Shown here in pieces: positions 8,766 to 17,664 of a stretch of DNA of 64,000 nt; position 1 is the first letter of the stretch; each line of letters opens with the position of its first letter. The notes under the pieces were generated by a model. It had not been told where the DNA came from. It did no database searches and saw nothing but the letters and a program-made list of their open reading frames with translations. Both the position numbers and the translations under genes were made by a program. Source of the stretch: Scybalenecus merdavium. Its GTDB lineage: Bacteria > Bacillota > Clostridia > Oscillospirales > Acutalibacteraceae. The DNA is taken from contig DVNM01000012.1 in the NCBI GenBank assembly GCA_018714405.1, positions 1 through 64,000 of the forward strand, in the 5' to 3' direction.

Positions 8766-9374
8766 TTAAAAATCGATGTCGATCTTGCGGTCTTTGTAGT
8801 AGTAGATCTTGTCGTGCTCGCCGATCTCGCGCACCACGCGGCACGGGCTGCCGTAGGCCACCACATTCGGCGGAATGTCTTTGGTCACCAGGCTGCCGGC
8901 GCCGATGACCGAATTGTTGCCGATCGTCACACCCGGTAAAACGGTGCACCCGGCGCCCAGCCAGACGTTGTTGCCGATGTGTACCGGCAAATTGAACTGC
9001 ACGCCGGTCTCGCGCAGCTTTGGCAAAACCGGGTGGCCGGCCGTGGCCACGGTCACGTTCGGGCCGAACATGACGTTATTGCCCACATAGATGGCGCAGT
9101 CGTCCACCAAAGTCAGGTTGAAGTTTGCATACACCCAGTCGCCGAAGTGCACGAATTTGCCGCCGAAATTGGCGTGAAACGGCGGTTCAATGTAGCAGTG
9201 TTCGCCGATTTCGGCAAACATGTCCTTCAGCATTTTTTCGCGCTTTTCCCCCTCGTGCGGGCGGGTGGCGTTGTAGTCGTAAAGTTTTTCCAGGCAATCG
9301 AGCTGCTCGGCAGCCAGGTCGCCGTCGGCCGGGTCATACAGGTAGCCGTTTGCCATGCGTTCGTAAATGTCCAT
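8766..9374 (-). CDS. maa: Sugar O-acetyltransferase (maltose/galactoside type)
   Basis: A 202-residue acetyl-CoA-dependent acetyltransferase of the LacA/Maa group. It has the N-terminal helical cap (MDIYERMANGYLYDPADGDL) and a left-handed parallel beta-helix of hexapeptide repeats (NNVMFGPNVTVATAGHPV, IGNNVWLGAGCTVLPG). The catalytic His sits in TAGHPV. These enzymes acetylate sugars such as maltose, glucose or thiogalactosides, probably for detoxification or export. It lies close behind the GH43 gene on the same strand and is likely in one operon with it. The exact acceptor cannot be told. Confidence 0.93.
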   Translation of the reverse strand: MDIYERMANGYLYDPADGDLAAEQLDCLEKLYDYNATRPHEGEKREKMLKDMFAEIGEHCYIEPPFHANFGGKFVHFGDWVYANFNLTLVDDCAIYVGNNVMFGPNVTVATAGHPVLPKLRETGVQFNLPVHIGNNVWLGAGCTVLPGVTIGNNSVIGAGSLVTKDIPPNVVAYGSPCRVVREIGEHDKIYYYKDRKIDIDF

Positions 9375-9413
9375 AAGTCCCTCTCCTTCTTATGTACGGT
9401 GGTTGTACGACGG

Positions 9414-10364
9414 TTAAACTTTGTCTTTATATCTTTTGGCGGTGATGACACCGTCTTTTACTTCCAGGCGGCAGATGCGCGCGTTGCGGCGGTCGCCGGG
9501 CAGGCCGTCCTCCTCGGCGTTTCTGGCGTGGTACACGGCGTAGTACTGCCCGTCCACCTTGATCACACTGTTGTGGCCCACGCCCTCTTCCCAGTCGTTG
9601 GCCGTCATGACCGGGGCGTAGGTGGATGCGTCCGGGTATTTTTCAAAATGGATCTTCGTCAGGTCGGTCTCGTCCGTCTTGGCGCGGGCAAAGCCTATGA
9701 AATACGTCGGGTTTTCGTAGCACGCGCCGGAATACATCAGGTAGTGCCAGCCGCCCTCTTTAAAGTAGAACGCGCCCTCCAGCGTGTGCCAGTGCTGGCC
9801 CTTTTTGTAGCGGTCGCGGCGGAAGATCTCTTCGTCAATGCTGGGCGTCAGCACGGTGACCGGGTGGCCGGCCGGGGTGTAAGGGTCCAGCATTTTATCT
9901 ACTACAATGTAGGTACCGATCCTTTCGCCGTCAAACGTATTGGTGGAATAAAACAGGTAAAGGCCGCTCTCGTTTTCGACAATGTGCGAGTCGATCGAAA
10001 ACGGCGCCAAAATCTGCTTGGCGTTTTGAAACGGGCCCAGGGGCGATCCGCTTTCGCTTACAAACATGGCCTGGTGGTGGCCGCCTTTGTCCGGCTGTGC
10101 GGCGTAGTATTCAAACGAGCAGTACATGTAAAACTTCCCGCCGTGGAAAATGACGGACGGCGCCCAGTAGTGTTCGGCGTCTTTGACCTGAGGCATGTCA
10201 AACACCTTGCCGCAAAACTGCCAGCCACGCAGCAGTTCGTCCGACTGGTAGGCGTAAACGCCGTCCACGCCGGTCGTGTAAATATAAAAGCGGCCGTCGT
10301 GTTCCAAAATATAGGGGTCGGCCTGGCCGATGTAGTTGTTTTTGTCGATCGAAAGCAGCTGCAT
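9414..10364 (-). CDS. GH43 family glycosidase
   Basis: A 316-residue cytoplasmic enzyme with a five-bladed beta-propeller of glycoside hydrolase family 43 (beta-xylosidase / alpha-L-arabinofuranosidase group). Blade motifs are visible in order: GQAD16PYILEHDGRFYIYTT with the catalytic base Asp, HYWAPSVIFHGGKFYMYCS, DSHIVENESGLYLFYS, EGAFYFKEGGWHYLMYS with the likely catalytic Glu, and VGHNSVIKVDGQYYAVYHAR. No signal peptide is present, so it should act on imported oligosaccharides. It has its own promoter and an AAAGGAG ribosome site, and is followed by the sugar acetyltransferase gene. Substrate specificity within GH43 is uncertain. Confidence 0.93.
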   Translation of the reverse strand: MQLLSIDKNNYIGQADPYILEHDGRFYIYTTGVDGVYAYQSDELLRGWQFCGKVFDMPQVKDAEHYWAPSVIFHGGKFYMYCSFEYYAAQPDKGGHHQAMFVSESGSPLGPFQNAKQILAPFSIDSHIVENESGLYLFYSTNTFDGERIGTYIVVDKMLDPYTPAGHPVTVLTPSIDEEIFRRDRYKKGQHWHTLEGAFYFKEGGWHYLMYSGACYENPTYFIGFARAKTDETDLTKIHFEKYPDASTYAPVMTANDWEEGVGHNSVIKVDGQYYAVYHARNAEEDGLPGDRRNARICRLEVKDGVITAKRYKDKV

Positions 10365-10396
10365 AGAAATCTCCTTTGTGTGGTGAAACTATCAAC

Positions 10397-10425
10397 AATA
10401 TAGCATACCGCCTGCGGGAAATCAA
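10397..10425 (-). promoter_or_regulatory. Sigma-A promoter of the GH43-acetyltransferase unit
   Basis: Minus-strand TTGATT and TATATT with a 17-base spacer. The leader to the ATG at 10364 is about 27 nt. Confidence 0.7.
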
Positions 10426-10501
10426 CCGTATATTTGCTTGGCTGCAATTCTTTTGAAAAGCCGGGCATACTAAAAAATCAGGATTTTGCGGAGGCATGTT
10501 T

Positions 10502-11854
10502 TTGGAAAAGCAGACGAAAAAAGAAAAGATGCTGTCTGCCCCGGTGCGCGCACTGATTTTGCGCCAGGCCGGGCCGACGATCGCGGCCATGCTGGTTTCT
10601 GCTTCCTACAACATGGCCGACACGTTTTTTGTGGGTCGGGTGGACGACGCGGCCACCGCGGCCGTTTCGGCGGCGTTTTCGGCCATGACGCTTTTGCAGG
10701 CCGTGGGCTACTGCCTGGGGCAGGGCAGCGGTATTTACATCAGCGAAAAGCTGGGCCGGGGCGAAGAGGAAAAAGCCGGCGCCATGGCTTCGTTTGCGTT
10801 TTATGCCGCCGTGGCTTTCGGTGTGCTGGCGGCTGCCGGCGGCCTTTTGGGGGCCGATGCACTGGCCGGTCTGCTCGGCGCAGCCGATTCGTTCCGCCCG
10901 GAAACAGCGGCGTATTTACGATGGCTGCTGCTCGGTGCGCCGTTTATCCTCGGCTCGTTCGTGCTCAGCAACCAGCTGCGGTTTCAGGGCGCGTCTTTCG
11001 GCGCTATGCTGGGCATCTCGGCCGGTGCGGTGCTGAATGTGGCGCTCGATTGGCTGTTTGTTTGGCGTTTCGGCTGGGGCGCCGGCGGCGCCGGGGCGGC
11101 CACAGCCGCCGGGCAGGCCGTGGCCTTTTTGCTGCTGCTTTTTATTGTGTTTAAAAACGGCGGTCTCCGCCCCGCTCTAAAGCAGGCGAAGCCGCAAAAA
11201 GCTTATGCTTTGGCCGTAACGAAAAGCGGTTTTCCGTCGTTTGCGCGCCAGGGCGTCATCACGGCGGCCGGCATTGCGCAGAATTTTGCCGTGCGCCCCT
11301 TCGGCGAGGCGGCGGTGGCCGGTATCGGCGTGTTTTCCCGGGTCACGTTCGTCTTGATCGCCTGCGTCATTGGCTTTGGCCAGGGCTTTCAGCCGGTGTG
11401 CGGTTTTAACTGGGGCGCCGGCAAGCGGGAACGTGTGCGCCGGGGGTACTGGTTTTGTGTGTGGGTCACCACGGCGTTTCTGGCGGCAGGGTCGGTGCTG
11501 CTTTATCTTTTTGCGCCGCAGGTCGCGGCCTTTTTCCGTGCAAGCGACGAGGTCATTGCACCGGCCGTGCAGGCCATCCGCTTTCAGTGCGTGGTGTTCG
11601 CCTCGTTCGGCTACGCCTGTGTCAGCAACATGCTTTTGCAGTCGCTTGGGCAGACCGGCCGGGCCACGTTTTTGGCGCTGTGCCGGCAGGGCGTTTTTTA
11701 CATTCCGCTGCTGTTTTTGCTGCCGCGTTTTTTGGGCTTTACGGGCATTGCGCTGGCGCAGCCGGCGGCCGATGTGCTGACCTTTTTGGCCACGCTGCTG
11801 CTGGCGCCGCCCACGGTGCGCCGTTTAAAAGAAAAAGAAGCTGAAAACACTTGA
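10502..11854 (+). CDS. MATE family efflux transporter
   Basis: A 450-residue integral membrane protein of the multidrug and toxin extrusion family, which exchanges Na+ or H+ for organic cations or other small molecules. About twelve hydrophobic helices are visible, with the typical ASYNMADTFFVGRV in helix 1-2, FILGSFVLSNQLRFQG in the first half, and QGFQPVCGFNWGAGK in the second. GGAGG ends at 10494, only one base before ATG 10496, so the in-frame TTG at 10502 (7-base spacing) is the likelier start. It is followed on the same strand by the IolB-like isomerase. The cargo is unknown. Confidence 0.92.
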   Translation: MEKQTKKEKMLSAPVRALILRQAGPTIAAMLVSASYNMADTFFVGRVDDAATAAVSAAFSAMTLLQAVGYCLGQGSGIYISEKLGRGEEEKAGAMASFAFYAAVAFGVLAAAGGLLGADALAGLLGAADSFRPETAAYLRWLLLGAPFILGSFVLSNQLRFQGASFGAMLGISAGAVLNVALDWLFVWRFGWGAGGAGAATAAGQAVAFLLLLFIVFKNGGLRPALKQAKPQKAYALAVTKSGFPSFARQGVITAAGIAQNFAVRPFGEAAVAGIGVFSRVTFVLIACVIGFGQGFQPVCGFNWGAGKRERVRRGYWFCVWVTTAFLAAGSVLLYLFAPQVAAFFRASDEVIAPAVQAIRFQCVVFASFGYACVSNMLLQSLGQTGRATFLALCRQGVFYIPLLFLLPRFLGFTGIALAQPAADVLTFLATLLLAPPTVRRLKEKEAENT

Positions 11855-11913
11855 AAATAAAAGGCATCGGCGGTAATATAGAGTTACAGAAATTTTTTCA
11901 GGAGGATGAAAAT

Positions 11914-12684
11914 ATGATCTATAGACCGCAGTACGATGCAAACGGCAAAAAGGTGCTGTGCGAAATGGGCGGCGTCAATGCCGACATGCTGATGGACATC
12001 TATGTCAAAAAAATGCAGCCCGGCGAGGTACTCTCGGTCAACGAAGAAAAAAACGAGTGCGCCATTTTGCTTTTGGCCGGCAAAGTGCAGTTTGCCGTTG
12101 GTTCCATCAAAGAGGAATGCGAGCGCGAAAGCCCGTTTGAAAAAAAGCCCTACGCCGTGCATTTCTGTAAAAACACGCCCTGCACCGTTACGGCTGTGAC
12201 GGATGCGCGCGTGCTGGTGCAGATGACCGACAACGACCGCACATTTGACCCGGTCTTTTACCACCCGGGCAACTGTTTGTACCAGGAATTCGGCAAGGGG
12301 CAGTGGGGCGGCGCCGCTCACCGCATCTGCTCCACGATGTTTGACTACGCCAATGCGCCGTATTCCAATATGGTCATGGGCGAGGTGTTCAACCAGCCCG
12401 GCAAGTGGAGCTCTTACCCGCCGCACTATCACCCGCAGCCGGAGCTGTATTATTATGAATTCAGCCGGCCGGAGGGTTTCGGCGCCGGGTTTGAGGGCGA
12501 TACCCCCTACAAAACGATGATGGGCGACTGCCTGTGCATCCGCGGCGGCAACGCGCACCAGCAGGTCGTGGCGCCCGGGTTTGAGATGTATTATGTTTGG
12601 CTGATTCGTCACCTTCCCGGCGACCCGTGGGACAAAACACGCATTTATATTTCCGAATATGAGTGGCTCGACCATGCAGACTAA
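11914..12684 (+). CDS. IolB/KduI-type 5-deoxy-glucuronate isomerase-like protein
   Basis: A 256-residue double-cupin protein of the KduI/IolB family. Members isomerise 5-deoxy-D-glucuronate (inositol pathway) or 4-deoxy-5-ketouronates. The metal-binding cupin segment SSYPPHYHPQPELYYYEF contains the His-x-His and downstream Glu expected of IolB, and GNAHQQVVAPGFEMYYVW supplies the last ligand. The start at ATG 11914 has AGGAGG 8-9 bases upstream. No other iol genes are nearby. The 3' end overlaps the alcohol dehydrogenase, so the two proteins probably work in one pathway on a sugar-acid substrate that I cannot specify. Confidence 0.82.
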   Translation: MIYRPQYDANGKKVLCEMGGVNADMLMDIYVKKMQPGEVLSVNEEKNECAILLLAGKVQFAVGSIKEECERESPFEKKPYAVHFCKNTPCTVTAVTDARVLVQMTDNDRTFDPVFYHPGNCLYQEFGKGQWGGAAHRICSTMFDYANAPYSNMVMGEVFNQPGKWSSYPPHYHPQPELYYYEFSRPEGFGAGFEGDTPYKTMMGDCLCIRGGNAHQQVVAPGFEMYYVWLIRHLPGDPWDKTRIYISEYEWLDHAD

Positions 12685-13762
12685 GGGCGTTTTGCTGCAC
12701 GGCGCAGACGACGTTCTGCGCCTGCTGCGTGAAAAAGGTGTAAAAAAGCCGATGGTCGTCTGTGGCAAGTCATTTCTGAATACCGGCCTGATGCGGCAGC
12801 TTTCTGCCTTTTCGCCGGTCGTTTTCAGTGATGTGCGCCCGAACCCCCGGTTTGAGGATATGAAAACGGCGCGCGAAATGTTTTTGGAAAACGGGTGCGA
12901 CTTTTTGATCGGTGCGGGCGGCGGCAGTCCGCTCGATTCGGCCAAAATGGTCAAGCTGATGGTCACGAATCCCGAAGAGACGTGGCTTACCGGCATGGCG
13001 GCTAACGATATTGGCTTTTTGGCCATACCCACGACTTCCGGCACCGGCAGCGAGGCCACGCGCTATTCGATTTTTTATATCGGTGACAAAAAGTATTCGG
13101 TCTCCAATGCGGACTTCCTGGCCGACTATGTGCTTTTGGAGCCTGCTTTTTTGCAGACGGTGCCGCTTTACCAGCGAAAGTGCACCTGTCTGGATGCGCT
13201 GTGCCACGCGATCGAAAGCTACTGGAGCGTGCGCTCGAGTGCCGAGAGCCGTGCGTATGCCGAAAAGGCCATCGGCCTGTTTTGGCAGGCGCTGGACGGC
13301 TACATGCAAAACGAGCCGCAGGGCAACCGGGATATGCTGCTTGCCTCGTACTGGGCCGGCAAGGCCATTGACTGCACGGCCACAACGGCCGGCCATGCGC
13401 TTTGCTATAATCTGACGATCTACTGCCACACGGCGCACGGCCACAGCGTGGCGCTTTGTATGCGCAGCCTTTGGCAGTACATGCTTTCACACCCGGACCT
13501 GCCGGTCAACGATGCGCGCGGGAATGCGTATGTGCAGGCCGCGTTAACAGCGCTTGGGCACATGATGGGCGGCAGCACGGCCGCAGACGGCGCGGCCGTC
13601 TTTGAAAAGCTTTTGCAGCGCTTTGCCCTGGAAACGCCTGTCATGCCGGCCGGCACACCGGAAGCGTTTGCACAAAAGGTCGACGTTTCGCGCCTTTCCA
13701 ATAACCCTCTGGCGCTTTCCACGAGCGATGTCATCCATATTTACAGCCGCATTTTTTCATAA
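12674..13762 (+). CDS. Iron-containing alcohol dehydrogenase
   Basis: A 362-residue NAD(P)-dependent dehydrogenase of the Fe-ADH superfamily (group III). It has the dinucleotide motif GAGGGSPLDSAK, the family signature PTTSGTGSEATRYS, and the metal ligands in DALCHAIESYW and in the HTAHGHSVAL segment. The start is ATG 12674, just after GAGTGG; another in-frame ATG at 12659 is possible. Either way the gene overlaps the IolB-like gene by 11-26 bases, which implies translational coupling. It probably oxidises or reduces the keto or aldehyde sugar handled by its neighbour. Two terminators follow. Confidence 0.92.
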   Translation: MQTKGVLLHGADDVLRLLREKGVKKPMVVCGKSFLNTGLMRQLSAFSPVVFSDVRPNPRFEDMKTAREMFLENGCDFLIGAGGGSPLDSAKMVKLMVTNPEETWLTGMAANDIGFLAIPTTSGTGSEATRYSIFYIGDKKYSVSNADFLADYVLLEPAFLQTVPLYQRKCTCLDALCHAIESYWSVRSSAESRAYAEKAIGLFWQALDGYMQNEPQGNRDMLLASYWAGKAIDCTATTAGHALCYNLTIYCHTAHGHSVALCMRSLWQYMLSHPDLPVNDARGNAYVQAALTALGHMMGGSTAADGAAVFEKLLQRFALETPVMPAGTPEAFAQKVDVSRLSNNPLALSTSDVIHIYSRIFS

Positions 13763-13767
13763 ATAAA

Positions 13768-13808
13768 GCAGGCCGTTCGGTATGTTGCACACCGGACGGC
13801 CTACCTGC
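13768..13808 (+). terminator. Hairpin after the alcohol dehydrogenase
   Basis: Imperfect stem GCAGGCCGTTCGGT / ACCGGACGGCCTacctGC, lying directly before a second, stronger hairpin. Confidence 0.6.
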
Positions 13809-13847
13809 AAAAAAAGTACCGCCTGCTGTTGCAGGCGGTACTTTTTT
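13809..13847. terminator. Bidirectional terminator between dehydrogenase and htrA
   Basis: A perfect stem (AAAAAGTACCGCCTGC and complement) with a four-base loop and A/T runs on both sides. It serves the convergent alcohol dehydrogenase and htrA transcripts. Confidence 0.9.
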
Positions 13848-13863
13848 GTGCGTTTGCTTTTTA

Positions 13864-15384
13864 TTAGTTTTGGCTATTGCCCTTGGATTCGCCGAGTACG
13901 CAGCTGACTTCAAACGTGTCGATCTGGTTGTTTTCAATACGGGCGACCGTCAGTTTTATCGTGTCGCCGGGTTTCTTGTCAGACAGCACCGAGGTCAGCA
14001 CGTCGGTCGAGGTCAGCACCTTGTCGTCGGCCGCCACGATCATGTCGTACTGGCGTATATCCTGGTCGGCCAGGTCCGAATCGGAATTGACCGAATCGAT
14101 CACGATGGTGCCTTCGGCGTCTTCAAAGCCAAGGTCGTTCAGCGCGCTGACGATGGAGTTGGCGTTGCTGAAGTTGGACAGCGCCACATACTGGATGCCG
14201 ATCTGTGCACGGCCGGCCACATAGCCGTTTTGAATGATGGAGTTGGCGTTTTCTACAGCCGTGTTGCTGGGGATGGCAAAACCGATGCCCTCATAGTCTG
14301 TTGCTGCGATCTTGGAGGAGTTGATGCCGATCACCTGGCCCTGCATGTTGAACAGTGCGCCGCCGCTGTTGCCGGGGTTGATGGCCGCGTCCACCTGGAT
14401 GCACAGGTTGTCGTAGCCGATGTCGCTCGATACAGGGCGGTCAAGACCGGAGACGATGCCTTTGGTTACGCTGTTGGCGTATTCCAGGCCGCCCGGGTTG
14501 CCGATCGCGATGATGTCTTCACCGATCTGGATGTCGCCCGAATCGCCGAATTCAGCGATCTGCAGGCCGGTTGCCTGCATGGACAGCACGCCGATATCGG
14601 TCTGCTCGTCGTAGCCGACCATCGTCGCGTCGTATTCCGTGCCGTCGTTGGCCGTTACCGTGAACTTGGTGCCGTCTTTGATCACATGGGCACAGGTCAG
14701 GATATAGGTCAGTCCGCGGTCCGTGTCCTCATACATCAGCACGCCGGAACCCTGGCCGGATACGACCGGCTCGGAGCTGGCCGTGTTTTCATTGGAATAG
14801 AAATAGTCGTAAAGGCTGTTGCCCTGCGATTGATTGGAGTATACGGTGATGCCCACGCAGGAGTCCATGACTTTGCTGACCACGCCGACCGTTGTCAGGT
14901 TGCCGCTGTCGTCTGTTTCGGGCGAATCGTCACTGGACTGCACGGTTGCGCCGCCGGCCGAGGGGTTCGTGGTGTCGGTGCTGCCGCTGTTGCCGTTTCG
15001 CAGGCCGTAAACGATGCCGCCCACGGCACAGGCAATGCACACGGCCACCACAACGATGATGGCGATCACGCTTTTGCTGATCTTTTTCTTTGGCTTTTTC
15101 GGCTTCGGCGGTTCTGTCTGCGCCGCGTACGTTTGGCCGGTATATGCCTGGCCGGTGTATGTGCCGGTGGGGTTATAATAGTTTTGCTGCTGTGTGCCGC
15201 CCGGGGCGCCGTTTTGCGCGCCGCCCTGCTGCTGCGCACTGCCCTGGCCGGGGTTCGGCTGCTGGGGCGGTACATAACGGTATTCGCCGGATGTGTTGTC
15301 TACCGGCGAAGTTTTCGGCGGGGTGTAGTCATTGCCGTCTCCACCCGGCGCGAAGTTGTTGTTTTCGCCGTTTTTGAATTCCAT
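13864..15384 (-). CDS. htrA: HtrA/DegP-type membrane-anchored serine protease
   Basis: A 506-residue quality-control protease that degrades or refolds misfolded exported proteins. The first about 100 residues are a Pro/Gln/Gly-rich cytoplasmic tail. A transmembrane helix spans about 102-127. The trypsin-like domain carries the triad H233 (CAHVI), D263 (QTDIGVL) and S340 (NPGNSGGAL), and a single PDZ domain follows from about 390. It starts 6 bases after the stop of the sensor kinase gene, so it is the third gene of a regulator-kinase-protease operon, the arrangement expected for CssRS-type control of secretion stress. Confidence 0.96.
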   Translation of the reverse strand: MEFKNGENNNFAPGGDGNDYTPPKTSPVDNTSGEYRYVPPQQPNPGQGSAQQQGGAQNGAPGGTQQQNYYNPTGTYTGQAYTGQTYAAQTEPPKPKKPKKKISKSVIAIIVVVAVCIACAVGGIVYGLRNGNSGSTDTTNPSAGGATVQSSDDSPETDDSGNLTTVGVVSKVMDSCVGITVYSNQSQGNSLYDYFYSNENTASSEPVVSGQGSGVLMYEDTDRGLTYILTCAHVIKDGTKFTVTANDGTEYDATMVGYDEQTDIGVLSMQATGLQIAEFGDSGDIQIGEDIIAIGNPGGLEYANSVTKGIVSGLDRPVSSDIGYDNLCIQVDAAINPGNSGGALFNMQGQVIGINSSKIAATDYEGIGFAIPSNTAVENANSIIQNGYVAGRAQIGIQYVALSNFSNANSIVSALNDLGFEDAEGTIVIDSVNSDSDLADQDIRQYDMIVAADDKVLTSTDVLTSVLSDKKPGDTIKLTVARIENNQIDTFEVSCVLGESKGNSQN

Positions 15385-15390
15385 AAGTCC

Positions 15391-16890
15391 TTACTCCTTC
15401 AGTTGTTTATTGGCGGCCTTTTGCGGCAGGGTAAAGGTAAACTCTGCGCTTTTCGGCTCGTCACTTTTTGCCCAGATCTTGCCGCCGTGCAGTTCGACCA
15501 TGGTCTTTACGATGTAAAGCCCCAGGCCGGCGCCTTTGGCGTCCAGGCTTCTTGATTTGTCCACTTTATAAAAACGCTCAAATATTTTGGACAGCTCTTC
15601 CTGACGTATGCCGTCGCCGCTGTTTTTGATGGAAACGGTCACCGCGCGTTCGTCTGCCTTCAGCGTTACCGCAATATAGCCGTCGACGTTTGTAAATTTC
15701 ACGGCGTTGTCCACCAGGTTGTAGATCACCTGGTAGATCATGTCGGGGTCAGCGTCTATTCTGGTCGGCTGCAGCTTGTCGAGCCCGAAGATCTCGATAT
15801 TTTTCTGTTCGATCTTCTGCTCAAAATTCAGCAGCACGTTAATGATCTGTTCAGCGATGTCATAGTTTCGGCGGTTCATGACAAAGTCGCCGCTTTCGAT
15901 TTTGCTCATGTTCAGCATAGCAACGACCAGCCGCGAAAGCCGGCGAACTTCGTCGCTGACGATCTGCAAATAGTGCTTCTCTTTCTCTTTCGGGATCGTG
16001 CCGTCCAGAATGCCGTCGATAAACCCGGCAATGGAAGTCATCGGCGTTTTCAGCTCGTGCGACACATTGGCCACAAAGCTGCGCCGTGAATTTTCCAGCT
16101 TGTCGAGCGCGCCGGCCATTTCGTTGAACGTGCCCGCCAGGTCGGCCAGCTCGTCGTTTGAGTTGACCTTGACGCGGTAGGAAAAGTCGCCGTTTGCAAA
16201 TTGTTTGGCCGCTTTGCTCATCTGCAGCAGCGGGTCGGTCATGTGCTTTGTGATGAAATACACGCCGACGTAAGCCAGCGACAGGCAGATGACGGCCGAC
16301 AGGGCGAAAATCTTAACGATGTCGCTCGTCAGTGCGTTGATGCCGGTCGGCGTAGTCGCGAACACATAGCCGATGATCTGGCCGCCGCGTTCGATCGTGT
16401 GGCCGACGATGTAATACTGTTCGCCGTTGATCAGGCCCTTGCCGATCGCGCGCCCCTCATACACGCTTTGCAGCAGGGACGAAGCAATAACAAGGCTGTC
16501 ATGCTTTTCACAGCTTTGAAAAGAGCCGAGAAGCGGCAGCGTGTCGGCGCGCTCTTTGCATAAGATCACGGCGCCGCTGACGTCGCAGATGAAAATGTCA
16601 GCGTCACTGGAGGTGGAGATCATGTCCAGCGTACCGCACAGCAGACCCTTGCCCAAAGAGTAGCGGGTGTTCATGTCGTCCATTTGCAGCATGGATTCTG
16701 CCGTAGAGGCCACGCTCTGCGTGTTTTCAGACATCAGCCGCGTTTTGTCCTGCTGCCAGTATTGGTTCACAAAAATCAGCAGCGAACCGCCGAGAATGAA
16801 CAGCACAAGAAACAGGATGCCTGCGAACAGGGCAAAATATTTTGTAAAGATCCTGGAGTTTTTCTTTTTTGGAAGCGGAAAATCAGACAT
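15391..16890 (-). CDS. Sensor histidine kinase
   Basis: A 499-residue membrane kinase. TM1 covers about 15-41, an extracytoplasmic sensor domain about 42-190, and TM2 about 192-214. A HAMP domain follows, then the phospho-acceptor H278 in SHELKTP. The ATP-binding domain has NLVDNAVKFTN and GAGLGLYIVKTMVELHGG. It autophosphorylates and passes phosphate to the response regulator encoded just upstream. The association with htrA suggests that it senses envelope or secretion stress, as CssS does. A PhoR-like role cannot be excluded from sequence alone. Confidence 0.95.
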   Translation of the reverse strand: MSDFPLPKKKNSRIFTKYFALFAGILFLVLFILGGSLLIFVNQYWQQDKTRLMSENTQSVASTAESMLQMDDMNTRYSLGKGLLCGTLDMISTSSDADIFICDVSGAVILCKERADTLPLLGSFQSCEKHDSLVIASSLLQSVYEGRAIGKGLINGEQYYIVGHTIERGGQIIGYVFATTPTGINALTSDIVKIFALSAVICLSLAYVGVYFITKHMTDPLLQMSKAAKQFANGDFSYRVKVNSNDELADLAGTFNEMAGALDKLENSRRSFVANVSHELKTPMTSIAGFIDGILDGTIPKEKEKHYLQIVSDEVRRLSRLVVAMLNMSKIESGDFVMNRRNYDIAEQIINVLLNFEQKIEQKNIEIFGLDKLQPTRIDADPDMIYQVIYNLVDNAVKFTNVDGYIAVTLKADERAVTVSIKNSGDGIRQEELSKIFERFYKVDKSRSLDAKGAGLGLYIVKTMVELHGGKIWAKSDEPKSAEFTFTLPQKAANKQLKE

Positions 16891-16913
16891 GGTTCAAACG
16901 GATCCTTTTATCA

Positions 16914-17609
16914 TTATTCCTTTGTCTCAAACTTATATCCGACGCCCCATACGGTTTTGAGCGACCATTTGTCGGACACGCCTTCCAGCTTTTCGCGCAG
17001 GCGCTTTACATGTACGTCGACTGTTCTGGAGTCGCCGTAGTAGTCAAAGCCCCAGACTTCGTCCAGCAGCTGGTCGCGGGTAAACACGCGGTTGGGGTTG
17101 GAGGCAAAGTGATAGATCAGCTCCAGCTCTTTCGGCGGCGTATCCACCTGCTTGCCGTCCACGATCAGCTCGTAGTTTGTAATGTTGATCTCCAGCTTGT
17201 CGTACTTTACGACTTTCTTTTCGTTCTGGCTGTTGTCCTGCTCGCCGTTTGTGCGCCGCAGCACGGCTTTTACGCGCGCCATGACCTCTTTGGTGTCAAA
17301 CGGTTTTACAACGTAGTCGTCTGCGCCAAGTTCCAGGCCAAGCACCTTGTCAAACGTTTCGCCTTTGGCGGTCAGCATAATGATCGGCACGTTCGAGGTC
17401 TTGCGGATCTCGCGGCAAACCTGCCAGCCGTCCATTTTGGGCAGCATGATGTCAAGCAGGATCAGGTCGGGCGATTTGGAGGCGGCCAGGCTTACAGCCG
17501 TCTGCCCGTCGTTGGCCACGAATACGGTGCAGCCCTCGTTTTCAAGGTAGATCTTCAGAAGCTCACAGATGTTTTGGTCGTCGTCCACGACAAGAATTTT
17601 GTTGTTCAT
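16914..17609 (-). CDS. OmpR-family response regulator
   Basis: A 231-residue regulator with a receiver domain (acidic pocket at residues 9-11, phospho-acceptor D53 in LLDIMLPKMDG, a PII.LTAKGE loop) and a C-terminal winged-helix DNA-binding domain (VFTRDQLLDEVWG, SRTVDVHVKRLREKLE). It is first in the operon with the kinase and HtrA. A perfect 13-bp inverted repeat 55-100 bases upstream of the start is a candidate binding site. By analogy with CssR it should activate htrA and its own operon. Confidence 0.96.
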   Translation of the reverse strand: MNNKILVVDDDQNICELLKIYLENEGCTVFVANDGQTAVSLAASKSPDLILLDIMLPKMDGWQVCREIRKTSNVPIIMLTAKGETFDKVLGLELGADDYVVKPFDTKEVMARVKAVLRRTNGEQDNSQNEKKVVKYDKLEINITNYELIVDGKQVDTPPKELELIYHFASNPNRVFTRDQLLDEVWGFDYYGDSRTVDVHVKRLREKLEGVSDKWSLKTVWGVGYKFETKE

Positions 17610-17664
17610 AACGCTCTCCTTCCGTTTGTTTTCCAGCTTCGAGATGATGATACCATCCCATTTT

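Noticed and set aside
8979..10403. A 474-codon plus-strand frame opposite the acetyltransferase and GH43 genes
   Set aside because: It spans two genuine minus-strand genes and the gap between them, and has no ribosome site or motif.
13846..15555. A 569-codon plus-strand frame opposite htrA
   Set aside because: It overlaps the terminator, htrA and part of the kinase gene. It is a shadow of biased codon use.
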